DNA from: DASWTL01 sp966250385
GTDB lineage: Bacteria > Bacteroidota > Bacteroidia > Sphingobacteriales > Sphingobacteriaceae
NCBI GenBank assembly: GCA_966250385.1
Contig: CBINHC010000002.1
Span: 248,001-312,000 of the forward strand
Length of the DNA stretch: 64,000 nucleotides
Direction of reading: 5' to 3'
Numbering within the stretch: position 1 is the stretch's first letter; each line of letters opens with the position of its first letter. Position numbers and translations under genes: made by a program. The notes under the pieces were generated by a model. The model was not told where the DNA came from, did no database searches, and worked only from the letters and a program-made list of their open reading frames with translations. Of this stretch, positions 17,057 to 24,701 are shown one piece after another.

Positions 17057-17719
17057 TTAAATATCCAGGTAGTTCATAAACTGATCAAAGCGGTCCCTGG
17101 ACTGGGTGTCGGATTTGGTATTGTTAAAGGCGCCCTTCACCACATAGTCATACCTGTTGAACGCAGCCACGATTCCTGAGATATCCGTCTTATTGACCTT
17201 AAGGGTCATCTCCAGTTTTGTTGACTCGGGAAAGGAGCGTATATAGGAACTCAGTATCTGGGCATTGTCAGATTCAACGACCTGGGCGATATGCGAGAGC
17301 GAATTATCCCGGTTGCTGATTTCCAGAACGATGATGCCCCCCGGCTCCCTGACGGCGGTCAGCGTAGCCATATACTCGACCATCGTATTGATGGAAATGA
17401 CGCCCAGATAGTCGTTCATTTCATTCATGACCGGCACCAGGGTCAGCTTATGCTGGTAAAACATCCGGACCACCTCGTAGATATGCTGGTCGTCCTGTAC
17501 ACAGGTATTGTACAGCGAGAGACTCAGCCCGCCGACAGGGGTGTCGTAATCGGCGACTTCGATCAGATCCTCCTCGGATATTAAACCCAGAAACTGCAGG
17601 TTGTTAACGATCGGCAGGTGAGCAACGCGAAATTCGGCCATTCGGTCCAGAACCTTCTGTACACTGTCAGATGTTCTGACCGGAGGAATGGACTGGGATA
17701 TCATTTCGCGGGCTGTCAT
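17057..17719 (-). CDS. Tandem CBS protein with ACT-like tail
   Basis: The 220-residue protein has two CBS motifs: MISQSIPPVRTSDSVQKVLDRM...HLPIVN, and the region around CVQDDQHIYEVVRMFYQHKLTLVPVMN. A C-terminal ACT-like fold follows (GGIIVLEISNRDNSLSHIAQVVE). CBS pairs bind adenine nucleotides and ACT folds bind small ligands, so it may be a soluble sensor. Its position four bases after a hydrolase gene and eight before nadK suggests it senses nucleotide or NAD status. That is inference. Confidence 0.85.
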   Translation of the reverse strand: MTAREMISQSIPPVRTSDSVQKVLDRMAEFRVAHLPIVNNLQFLGLISEEDLIEVADYDTPVGGLSLSLYNTCVQDDQHIYEVVRMFYQHKLTLVPVMNEMNDYLGVISINTMVEYMATLTAVREPGGIIVLEISNRDNSLSHIAQVVESDNAQILSSYIRSFPESTKLEMTLKVNKTDISGIVAAFNRYDYVVKGAFNNTKSDTQSRDRFDQFMNYLDI

Positions 17720-17723
17720 CGGC

Positions 17724-18485
17724 TCAGGTTTTTAACTGCTCTAAAAACTTATTCAGGTATACGTTAAATTCTTCGGGCCGCTCCATCATCGGTGCATGGC
17801 CACACTTATCGATCCAGTGTAACTCCGAATGCGGGATCAGCTGATGAAATTCTTCTGCCACTTCCGGCGGAGTGATCTTATCGTTTCGTCCCCAGATCAG
17901 GCACACCGGTATCTTTATCCTATGCAATTCTTTTGCCATGTTATGCCGGATGGCTGATTTCGCCATCGCCAGGATCCGGATGACACGGTTCCGGTCATTC
18001 ACCGTCTGAAAAACGTCGTCAACCAGTTCCTTCGTGGCAATTGCAGGATCATAGAATGTGAATTCCACCTTCTCCTTGATGAAATCGTAGCTCTCGCGAC
18101 GCGGGAATGATCCGCCGAATGAATTCTCATAGAGTCCGGAGCTCCCGGCCAGAACCATGGCCCGGATATGTTCAGGATGGTTCAGCGTATAGATCAGTCC
18201 GACATGTCCGCCAAGGGAATTGCCCAGGAGAATAACATCGTCCAAACCTTTATGTGTAAGAAATTTATGAATAAATTTCGACAGGCTCTTCACGCCTGTA
18301 TTTAATAAAGGAAGATCATACAGGGGCAGCATTGGAATAATAACACGATACCGCGATTTAAACTCGTTGATCACCCCGGTCCAGTTACTTAATGCCCCCA
18401 TTAATCCGTGCAGCAACAATAGGACTTCGCCCTCGCCTTCATCTATATATTTAAACCCGTTATCTTCCTTTATTTCGAACTCCAT
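17724..18485 (-). CDS. Alpha/beta hydrolase
   Basis: The 253-residue protein has a complete alpha/beta-hydrolase triad: the nucleophile elbow GNSLGG, an Asp in WGRNDKITP and a His in KCGHAPMMERP. The oxyanion-hole motif LLLHGLMG is near the N-terminus. There is no signal peptide, so it acts in the cytoplasm. It is the first gene of the operon that continues with CBS, nadK, DUF6089, uppS and bamA. The substrate is unknown; it could be an ester or a thioester. Confidence 0.85.
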   Translation of the reverse strand: MEFEIKEDNGFKYIDEGEGEVLLLLHGLMGALSNWTGVINEFKSRYRVIIPMLPLYDLPLLNTGVKSLSKFIHKFLTHKGLDDVILLGNSLGGHVGLIYTLNHPEHIRAMVLAGSSGLYENSFGGSFPRRESYDFIKEKVEFTFYDPAIATKELVDDVFQTVNDRNRVIRILAMAKSAIRHNMAKELHRIKIPVCLIWGRNDKITPPEVAEEFHQLIPHSELHWIDKCGHAPMMERPEEFNVYLNKFLEQLKT

Positions 18486-18574
18486 AGTGTAATGTGAGCA
18501 ACATGTGATTTTAGCCCGACGCTAAAGTGTAAAAATTATTTAAGTAATACTTTTCTTATTGTAAAGCCATTCCG

Positions 18575-19024
18575 CTATTGTAACGCTTCCTTCACCAGCT
18601 CGGAAATGGTCCGGCCGTCGGCTTTTCCTGCCAGTTCCTTGTTCACCGCTCCCATTACTTTGCCCATATCCTTGATCCCGGTAGCTCCGACCTGGCCGAT
18701 CGCTTTCTGCACATATGCCATGATCTCTTCACGGCCAAGTTGTTTGGGCAGATACGCCTCAATCACGTGAAGTTCCTCCATTTCTATGGTATACAGATCT
18801 TCACGGTTCTGCGCCTTATAAATATCGGCAGATTCCCGGCGCTGCTTCACGAGCTTCTGCAGCACTTTGATCTCCGTTTCCTCTGAAACGCTTTCAAAAG
18901 CTCCTTTCTCAGTCTTTGCAAGCAGCAAAGCAGCCTTGATCGCACGCAATCCGCGTAAACGCGCATCATCCTTTGCTAACATTGCTGCTTTGATATCCTG
19001 GTCGATCTGTTGTTGTAGGGCCAT
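18575..19024 (-). CDS. GatB/YqeY domain protein
   Basis: The 149-residue protein matches the YqeY family over its whole length. It has an N-terminal helical half (LRGLRAIKAALLLAKTEKG), the EAYLPKQL linker and a C-terminal half with GATGIKDMGKVMGAVNKEL. The C-terminal part corresponds to the tRNA-contacting tail domain of GatB amidotransferase. Free-standing YqeY is presumed to bind tRNA, but its role is not settled. Single gene with an ATG at 19024. Confidence 0.92.
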   Translation of the reverse strand: MALQQQIDQDIKAAMLAKDDARLRGLRAIKAALLLAKTEKGAFESVSEETEIKVLQKLVKQRRESADIYKAQNREDLYTIEMEELHVIEAYLPKQLGREEIMAYVQKAIGQVGATGIKDMGKVMGAVNKELAGKADGRTISELVKEALQ

Positions 19025-19072
19025 TACTCGGTTATAATTAATGAAGGTAATAATTTGTTTGTTTCGCTGACT

Positions 19073-19831
19073 CTACTTCCGCAATAAATGTCCGCTGGAA
19101 GCCTGGGCCGTCGGCATGATCACCAGGTCATTGATGTTTACGTGGGCCGGCCTGGAAACGGCATACCATATCACGTCAGCGATATCCGCGGCCATCAGCG
19201 GGTCAAATCCCTCATAGACCTTTTTCGCACGTTCGGTATCCCCCTTGAAACGAACCTCGGAAAACTCTGTTTCAACTGCTCCCGGATGAATGCCTGTCAC
19301 TTTGATATGATGCGGCAGCAGATCAATGCGCATCGCCTTGTTCAGCGAATCCACTGCATGTTTGGTTGCGCAGTAAACGTTACCGTTGGCATACGTTTCT
19401 TTGCCGGCTATGGAGCCGAGGTTTACGATATGTCCGGACTGACGGCTGACCATCCAGTTGGATACTACTTTGGTCACATACAGCAACCCTTTGATATTGG
19501 TATCCACCATCGTATCCCAGTCGTCGGTGCTGCCTTCATGGATGGGATCCAGTCCCTGGCTTAATCCGGCATTATTGATCAGCACATCCACGGCCTTCCA
19601 TTCTTCGGGCAGGGCTTCCAGCTTTTCGCGCACTTCGGCCTTGTCCCGGACATCCAGGCGGATCGTCAGGACACGGACACCGTACCTGCCGGTCAGATCC
19701 TTCTCCAGCTCGGTCAGCCGGTCCTCCCGGCGACCTGTCAGGATCAGGTTGTATTTTTGTGCTGCAAAGAGACCGGCACATGCCTGGCCAATCCCGGCAG
19801 TAGCTCCGGTAATCAGGACAATTTTTGACAT
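19073..19831 (-). CDS. Short-chain dehydrogenase (YdfG-like)
   Basis: With the ATG at 19831 the product is 252 residues, the normal SDR length. It has the cofactor loop TGATAGIGQA, the LINNAGL motif, Ser in LGSIAGKETY and the active-site YCATK. Arginines after the second strand (TGRREDR) suggest NADP. The closest known group is the YdfG-like 3-hydroxy acid dehydrogenase, which oxidises L-allo-threonine and serine. The frame is open a further 32 codons upstream, but that extension looks non-coding. Confidence 0.88.
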   Translation of the reverse strand: MSKIVLITGATAGIGQACAGLFAAQKYNLILTGRREDRLTELEKDLTGRYGVRVLTIRLDVRDKAEVREKLEALPEEWKAVDVLINNAGLSQGLDPIHEGSTDDWDTMVDTNIKGLLYVTKVVSNWMVSRQSGHIVNLGSIAGKETYANGNVYCATKHAVDSLNKAMRIDLLPHHIKVTGIHPGAVETEFSEVRFKGDTERAKKVYEGFDPLMAADIADVIWYAVSRPAHVNINDLVIMPTAQASSGHLLRK

Positions 19832-19877
19832 TGACAAAATCTGAGCCCCGAAATTACGGTTTTTCCCGTTAAGAAGA

Positions 19878-20630
19878 TTATTCGAAATATAAGCTGAACT
19901 GCAGATTGCGGAGGAACAGCTTGTCAAGCGGCGAAGAAAAGGGATGACGCTCAGGCTTTAATACGCTCCGGAAAGAATTCGATAATTTTAGTTCCGGCGA
20001 CAGTTTGAAGAACTCAAAATAAAGGTCGAGTCCGACGCCTGCTTCGTATGAAAGGATGTTACGGTTATTGGTTACCAGCCTGGCCGTGATCTCCCGGTCC
20101 GTGTTGTCCGTTTTTTTCTTCGATACGATATCCAGGGAATATTTGACGCCACCCAGCATGTAGGCGCGAAAGTTCTTTCTCCGGTCGGATTTCAGCTTGA
20201 TCCCCATTGGGAGATCCACCACGGTGGACTGCACCTTTTGCTGGTAAGCGGTGTTTCCTTCGAAGTATCTGTCCGTCATTTGACCGGCATTAAACTCGTA
20301 GTCGAGCAGGCGGTCCGAAAAGACCAGCGCCGGGGTGAAACGCAGGTTGGCATGATCGCCAAGCTTGTAATCGGATACGAAACCCAGGCCGAAACCGGGC
20401 GACACGGGGGAACTGATACTCCTCAGTGGCTCGGTATAGGTTTGCCCATTTTCACTGTACCGGTCCCGCCAGTTCTCATTTTTGAAGATTTTATATTCGG
20501 CAGATACGTACTGAAACGTAAAACCGAAGTGCAGTTGCTCACTGTCCACTCCTCCGCCCCAGTTTTGCTGGGCAAATCCGGCAGTTCCGGCCGAAAGGAT
20601 CAATAAAAGTGACAGCAGCCTTCTGATCAT
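19878..20630 (-). CDS. porT: PorT-family type IX secretion protein
   Basis: The 250-residue protein has a signal peptide (cleavage near GFA|QQN) and an eight-strand outer-membrane barrel pattern ending in LQFSLYFE. The ubiE-porT arrangement, with a 4-base ATGA overlap, is the one seen around PorT/SprT in other Bacteroidota, which is the main reason for the name. PorT is required for type IX secretion. A T9SS-sorted protein at 33519 supports an active system. Without a search, a generic PorT-like porin remains possible. Confidence 0.75.
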   Translation of the reverse strand: MIRRLLSLLLILSAGTAGFAQQNWGGGVDSEQLHFGFTFQYVSAEYKIFKNENWRDRYSENGQTYTEPLRSISSPVSPGFGLGFVSDYKLGDHANLRFTPALVFSDRLLDYEFNAGQMTDRYFEGNTAYQQKVQSTVVDLPMGIKLKSDRRKNFRAYMLGGVKYSLDIVSKKKTDNTDREITARLVTNNRNILSYEAGVGLDLYFEFFKLSPELKLSNSFRSVLKPERHPFSSPLDKLFLRNLQFSLYFE

Positions 20631-21358
20631 TTGGTTCCCGTATAGATTGAACAGATACCAAACGCCAGCGGGCGGCTTTTGGTATTGCGGTATCCCACCA
20701 TGGCCATTAAGTCGGTGAAGGACTTGCCATCCGGGAATGCGGCCACCGACTCCGGAAGATAGGTATAAGCACTGCTGTCCTTAGAAAAAATCCTGCCAAT
20801 GGCCGGGGTGATATAATGGAAATAAAAATTATAGAGCTGCTTCACCGGAAAATGTTTCGGTTTGGAAAACTCCAGGATCACCGCTTTGCCGCCGGGCTTC
20901 AGTACCCGCAGCATATCGGCGAGGCCTTTTTCGAGATTTTCAAAATTCCGGACACCGTAGGCCACGGTGACTGCGTCAAAGGTTTCGTCATCAAACAGCA
21001 GGCGTTCCGAATCCCCTTCCTTCACTTCAAAAACATCCTGAAGTCCGCGCTTGCGGATCTTTTCTGCTGCGATGGCCAGCATCCCGGTGGAGATATCCAC
21101 CCCGGTTACCCTCGTTGGCCGGAGGATTCTGATCGCCTCAAAGGCGAAATCACCCGTCCCGGTAGCAACGTCCAGAATGTGGGCCGGCTTGTCTCCCGCC
21201 AGTTCCTTTATCGCCATTTTCCGCCACAGGACATCGATGCCCATGGACATGAAGTGATTCAGGAAATCGTAGGTCCGGGAAATATTGTTGAACATCGCGG
21301 CTACCTGCTCTTTCTTGGTAGCTGAAGCGTTTTTATAAGGGGTAACGGGATCTGCCAT
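20627..21358 (-). CDS. ubiE: Demethylmenaquinone methyltransferase
   Basis: The 243-residue SAM-dependent methyltransferase has the UbiE signatures YDFLNHFMSMGIDVLWR near the N-terminus and the SAM loop LDVATGTGD. The AYGVRNFENLEKGL block follows, then YLPESVAAFPDG near the C-terminus. It methylates demethylmenaquinone in the last step of menaquinone synthesis. The ATG at 21358 is preferred over a TTG three codons upstream. A perfect TATCTTTG box ends only six bases before it, implying a leaderless or nearly leaderless message. It overlaps porT by four bases. Confidence 0.93.
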   Translation of the reverse strand: MADPVTPYKNASATKKEQVAAMFNNISRTYDFLNHFMSMGIDVLWRKMAIKELAGDKPAHILDVATGTGDFAFEAIRILRPTRVTGVDISTGMLAIAAEKIRKRGLQDVFEVKEGDSERLLFDDETFDAVTVAYGVRNFENLEKGLADMLRVLKPGGKAVILEFSKPKHFPVKQLYNFYFHYITPAIGRIFSKDSSAYTYLPESVAAFPDGKSFTDLMAMVGYRNTKSRPLAFGICSIYTGTK

Positions 21359-21364
21359 GCGCAG

Positions 21365-21372
21365 CAAAGATA
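21365..21372 (-). promoter_or_regulatory. -7 box of ubiE (TATCTTTG)
   Basis: On the minus strand TATCTTTG matches TAnnTTTG exactly and ends six bases before the ubiE ATG. Transcription would begin at or next to the start codon. Confidence 0.55.
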
Positions 21373-21426
21373 GTAAATGACATAGCTTGCTCCATACAGC
21401 CGCATTAAATATCGCGCCGGCCGGTC

Positions 21427-22005
21427 TCAGCGGGGATCATAGTCCCGGCTCTGAAAGGCGGGACCGAGCGGAATCGTATAATTAATCCCGAGCTTCAGTG
21501 CTCCGGCATCGTGCGGGTCTCTTTGTTTCACCAGGTATCCCCGCGGATCATAATCCTGGAATACATACGAGGTGAGTACCTGGATGCGATCGTTCACCTG
21601 GAAGTTGACGCCCATATTCCCGAAAAGGTTAACGGTTTTCAGAACAGACGCTTCTGTATCATCGAAGATCAGGTAGGAGCCATGACGCAGTTCCCCCTGG
21701 ACATGCAGTCCGAACCGGCCAAAAAGCTGCCGGCTTCCCATCGCCAGCACGCTGACATAGGTTCCGGAATGGGTTACAGGCACCAGCAGCTGTCTGTACG
21801 TGACGCCCAGACGGAAGTCCGCGCGTTGCCCCGACCGGATGCCCAATAACAGACCGCCCTCATACGCGGGTGAGAATGACGAGCTATAGGCTCCGCTCCC
21901 GGTCAGCGTCAACCGGTTCTCGACCTGGCTGAATACAGGAACCGTTCCAAGCAACAGCACCAGAAAAACGCCATATTTAACCGAAATGAAAATTTTACCT
22001 ATCAT
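21427..22005 (-). CDS. Small outer-membrane barrel protein, function unknown
   Basis: The 192-residue protein has a signal peptide (cleavage near VFS|QVENR). Alternating hydrophobic strands follow, such as GLLLGIRSGQRADFRLGVTYRQLL and LKLGINYTIPLG, as in small outer-membrane barrels. It ends with a repeated DYDPR motif, seen once internally (FQDYDPRG) and once at the C-terminus. No family is recognised. It lies just upstream of ubiE in the same direction, with a gap of about 70 bases. Confidence 0.65.
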   Translation of the reverse strand: MIGKIFISVKYGVFLVLLLGTVPVFSQVENRLTLTGSGAYSSSFSPAYEGGLLLGIRSGQRADFRLGVTYRQLLVPVTHSGTYVSVLAMGSRQLFGRFGLHVQGELRHGSYLIFDDTEASVLKTVNLFGNMGVNFQVNDRIQVLTSYVFQDYDPRGYLVKQRDPHDAGALKLGINYTIPLGPAFQSRDYDPR

Positions 22006-22137
22006 CTGGAAAAGAATGTAAAGTATAACAACAATAAACTGCGAAAAGTTTTACCCGCCCTGTGAAATAAACTGCCCAAAAAGATCCGGACCGGTAACCG
22101 GTTTTCCGATCCAGTATAAATCCTCTACCTTTACCGG

Positions 22138-22752
22138 ATGATCATTAAAAGCGCCGAATTCAAGTGCAGTAATACCAGAACCGATAAATTGCCGCCGCCG
22201 GTGCTGCCGGAATATGCATTCATCGGGCGCTCGAACGTGGGAAAGTCCTCCCTGATCAATATGCTGGTACAGAAAAAAGGGCTGGCCAAAACGTCCCAAA
22301 CCCCGGGAAAGACCCAGCTCATCAACCATTTTCTGATCAACGAAAACTGGTACCTGGTGGATCTGCCCGGCTACGGATTTGCCCGGACTTCAAAAAGCAA
22401 CCGCAGTGACTGGGAAAAGTTCATCCGGTACTATCTGAGGAACCGTGAGAACCTGCAGTGCATCTTCGTACTGATCGACAGCCGGTTAACGCCCCAGAAG
22501 ATCGACCTGGACTTCTGCGCATGGCTTGGGGAGGAAGGGATCCCGTTCGTTCTGATTTTTACAAAGGCGGATAAGCAGTCCCGCGTAAAAACGGATCAAC
22601 AGGTGGCCGCGTTCCGGAAAGCACTGCTGGGATATTTTGAAGAGGTTCCGCCCATATTTATCACGTCATCCGAGACGGCAGAGGGCCGGGATGCGGTTCT
22701 GAACTTCGTCCACGATATCAACCAGAATTTCCGGAAACCTGAAAACGTCTGA
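22138..22752 (+). CDS. engB: Ribosome biogenesis GTP-binding protein YihA/EngB
   Basis: The 204-residue GTPase carries all G motifs of the EngB/YsxC family: G1 GRSNVGKSS (about 30-38), G2 in TSQTPGKT, G3 DLPGYG (about 75-80) and G4 TKAD. It is essential for assembly of the large ribosomal subunit in many bacteria. The gene is flanked by genes on the other strand and stops 10 bases before the DUF421 stop. Confidence 0.95.
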   Translation: MIIKSAEFKCSNTRTDKLPPPVLPEYAFIGRSNVGKSSLINMLVQKKGLAKTSQTPGKTQLINHFLINENWYLVDLPGYGFARTSKSNRSDWEKFIRYYLRNRENLQCIFVLIDSRLTPQKIDLDFCAWLGEEGIPFVLIFTKADKQSRVKTDQQVAAFRKALLGYFEEVPPIFITSSETAEGRDAVLNFVHDINQNFRKPENV

Positions 22753-22761
22753 GACCGCGGT

Positions 22762-23211
22762 CTAATGCTTCCGGGGAATGATGCTGATCGAGCCATCCTT
22801 TTCCAGGATGGCATATTTCACCTGGTCCAGGCTTTCCAGGCCCTGAGCGCTCCGGGCCGCTTCCAGGATATCCTCCTCGGAGACCCGCTCCTTTTTCATC
22901 CTTTCGGGAAGGGGCTTGCCGTCCTGCAGGATCACCACCGGAACGCTGTTGACGATCCTGTCCATGACTTTGAATCTTGCCGTTACCTTGGACACGGCGA
23001 TATCCACGAAGATCAGTGTTGCGATGGCCATCATCCCGCCCGTCAGCGACTGGTCACCGTCCAGCAGCGCTTCCTGTGTGGCTTCACTGATGATCAGCAG
23101 GAGCACCAGGTCAAAGGTGGTCATCTCCCCCACAGTCCTTTTGCCTCCGATCCTCAGGATCAGGAACACAAAAATGTAAATGATGGCGGAACGGACGATT
23201 ATCGAATCCAT
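22762..23211 (-). CDS. DUF421 (YetF-like) membrane protein
   Basis: The 149-residue protein has three N-terminal membrane spans, including ILRIGGKRTVGEMTTFDLVLLLIISEATQEALL, the conserved YetF core. A soluble alpha/beta domain follows, with VVILQDGKPLPERM and VKYAILEKDGSISIIPR. YetF/YdfR-type proteins are inner-membrane proteins of unclear role. It follows the 158-residue membrane-anchored protein by three bases, so the two are probably made together. Confidence 0.88.
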   Translation of the reverse strand: MDSIIVRSAIIYIFVFLILRIGGKRTVGEMTTFDLVLLLIISEATQEALLDGDQSLTGGMMAIATLIFVDIAVSKVTARFKVMDRIVNSVPVVILQDGKPLPERMKKERVSEEDILEAARSAQGLESLDQVKYAILEKDGSISIIPRKH

Positions 23212-23214
23212 GTG

Positions 23215-23691
23215 TCAGTAATAAATGAATTGATTGAAAACTTCCTTTTGCCCGGCGATGCCGACCTCCAGGACCTGGGAACCGCTTCCCTGGAATGGAA
23301 CGATATGGAAGATGATCTGATGAGAATCCGGTGATGAGAATCTGAATCGCACCCGGTTCCGGGACAGTGAAGTCGAAACAGGACGAGGGTCGATCTGCTC
23401 GATTCTGACCTTTTTCAGGTAAGAGCTGTTCATGTAGACCGACGAGTCGGTCATGCGCCTGTCCGACTGGATAATGATTACCGACGGAGTGGAGTGCCGC
23501 AGGTACCGGTCGTACCGGATCGTACCAATCGGGGTTTCAGCGGTCACCCTACTGAACAGGCCGCCTCCAAACAGGCCGAGCAGCCCGGCGAGTACAAAGA
23601 GGATCAGCAGGAACCAGCCGGCCCGTAAGGTCCGCCATTCCTTTTCCATGAAGGAATAATCCTTTTCAACATGGTCCGGCGCTCTTTCCAT
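23215..23691 (-). CDS. Single-span membrane protein paired with DUF421
   Basis: From the ATG at 23691 the product is 158 residues. It has a charged N-terminus, one membrane span (GWFLLILFVLAGLLGLFGGGLF) and about 90 extracytoplasmic residues predicted to be beta-rich (RVRFRFSSPDSHQIIFHIVPFQG). No family is recognised. The three-base gap to the DUF421 gene suggests a functional pair. A start 23 codons upstream is possible but adds only a basic, unstructured stretch. Confidence 0.65.
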   Translation of the reverse strand: MERAPDHVEKDYSFMEKEWRTLRAGWFLLILFVLAGLLGLFGGGLFSRVTAETPIGTIRYDRYLRHSTPSVIIIQSDRRMTDSSVYMNSSYLKKVRIEQIDPRPVSTSLSRNRVRFRFSSPDSHQIIFHIVPFQGSGSQVLEVGIAGQKEVFNQFIYY

Positions 23692-23825
23692 TATCTGATA
23701 CGATAACTCGTTAATTCGTAATTCTGTTTTCTTTCCCCTTACGTGCGCCGACCGTATCATGCGTGGAACTGCGCGGATTCTCCTAAATTTGCAGCATAAT
23801 CATTGCCTGACCGGCATTACCTATA

Positions 23826-24680
23826 ATGAAGAAATACTTTTCACTCGTTTTATTTGCCCATACCATATTCGCCATGCCATTTGCCTTCATCGGGTTTTTC
23901 CTGGCGGTTACCACGACCGGCCATGAATTCAACTGGGTAAAGCTGGTGCTCATGATCCTTTGTATGATCTTTGCGAGGAATGCCGCCATGGCATTCAACC
24001 GCTACCTGGACCGGGAGTTTGACATAAAGAACCAGAGAACCGCTAGGCGCGATATACCGGCCGGCCGTATCTCGGCCCGGGAAGCACTGATCTTTACGGT
24101 TATCAACTGTCTGTTCTTTCTGCTGACCACCTTTTTTATAAACCGGCTGGTATTCTTCCTGGCGCCGATAGCGCTTATCATCGTCCTGGGATACAGCTAC
24201 ACCAAGCGGTTTACCGCCTTGTGTCACCTGGTGCTGGGACTGGGTCTGTCACTCGCACCTTTGGGCGCATACCTCGTCGTCACCGGAGCGTTCGCCGCAT
24301 TGCCGGTGCTCTTTTCGCTTGCGGTTCTCTGCTGGGTAAGCGGGTTCGACATTATATATGCCCTGCAGGACGAGCACTTTGACCGACAGGAGAATCTGAG
24401 GTCGATACCGGCACTGCTCGGTACGGAAAGGGCCCTGAGGGTCTCTACCGTACTCCACGTCCTTTCCGCCGTGTTCATCATTCTGCCGGTTTTCCTTACC
24501 CCGCTCAGCTGGTTTTATTATGCCGGTGTGGGCATTTATACGGGCCTGCTGATTTTCCAGCACAGCCTGGTCAAACCAAATGACCTGAGCCGGGTTAATC
24601 TGGCATTTCAGACGACGAACGGAATTGCATCGGTCGCCTTCGCCGGCTGTTTCCTGCTCGATGTCTACCTCAGAAGCTAA
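23826..24680 (+). CDS. ubiA: UbiA-family prenyltransferase (MqnP-like)
   Basis: The 284-residue membrane protein has about eight spans and both Asp-rich motifs of UbiA prenyltransferases: NRYLDREFDIKNQRT early and DIIYALQDEHFDRQENLRSIP in the second half. The first motif has the 4-hydroxybenzoate-type arrangement (N-x3-D-x3-D). It attaches a polyprenyl chain to an aromatic acid. In Bacteroidota with the futalosine pathway this family acts as MqnP. With UbiD at 3022 and UbiE at 20627 it points to menaquinone rather than ubiquinone. The M3 peptidase gene follows 21 bases later. Confidence 0.88.
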   Translation: MKKYFSLVLFAHTIFAMPFAFIGFFLAVTTTGHEFNWVKLVLMILCMIFARNAAMAFNRYLDREFDIKNQRTARRDIPAGRISAREALIFTVINCLFFLLTTFFINRLVFFLAPIALIIVLGYSYTKRFTALCHLVLGLGLSLAPLGAYLVVTGAFAALPVLFSLAVLCWVSGFDIIYALQDEHFDRQENLRSIPALLGTERALRVSTVLHVLSAVFIILPVFLTPLSWFYYAGVGIYTGLLIFQHSLVKPNDLSRVNLAFQTTNGIASVAFAGCFLLDVYLRS

Positions 24681-24701
24681 ATACCCCTTAACTATCATAG
24701 A

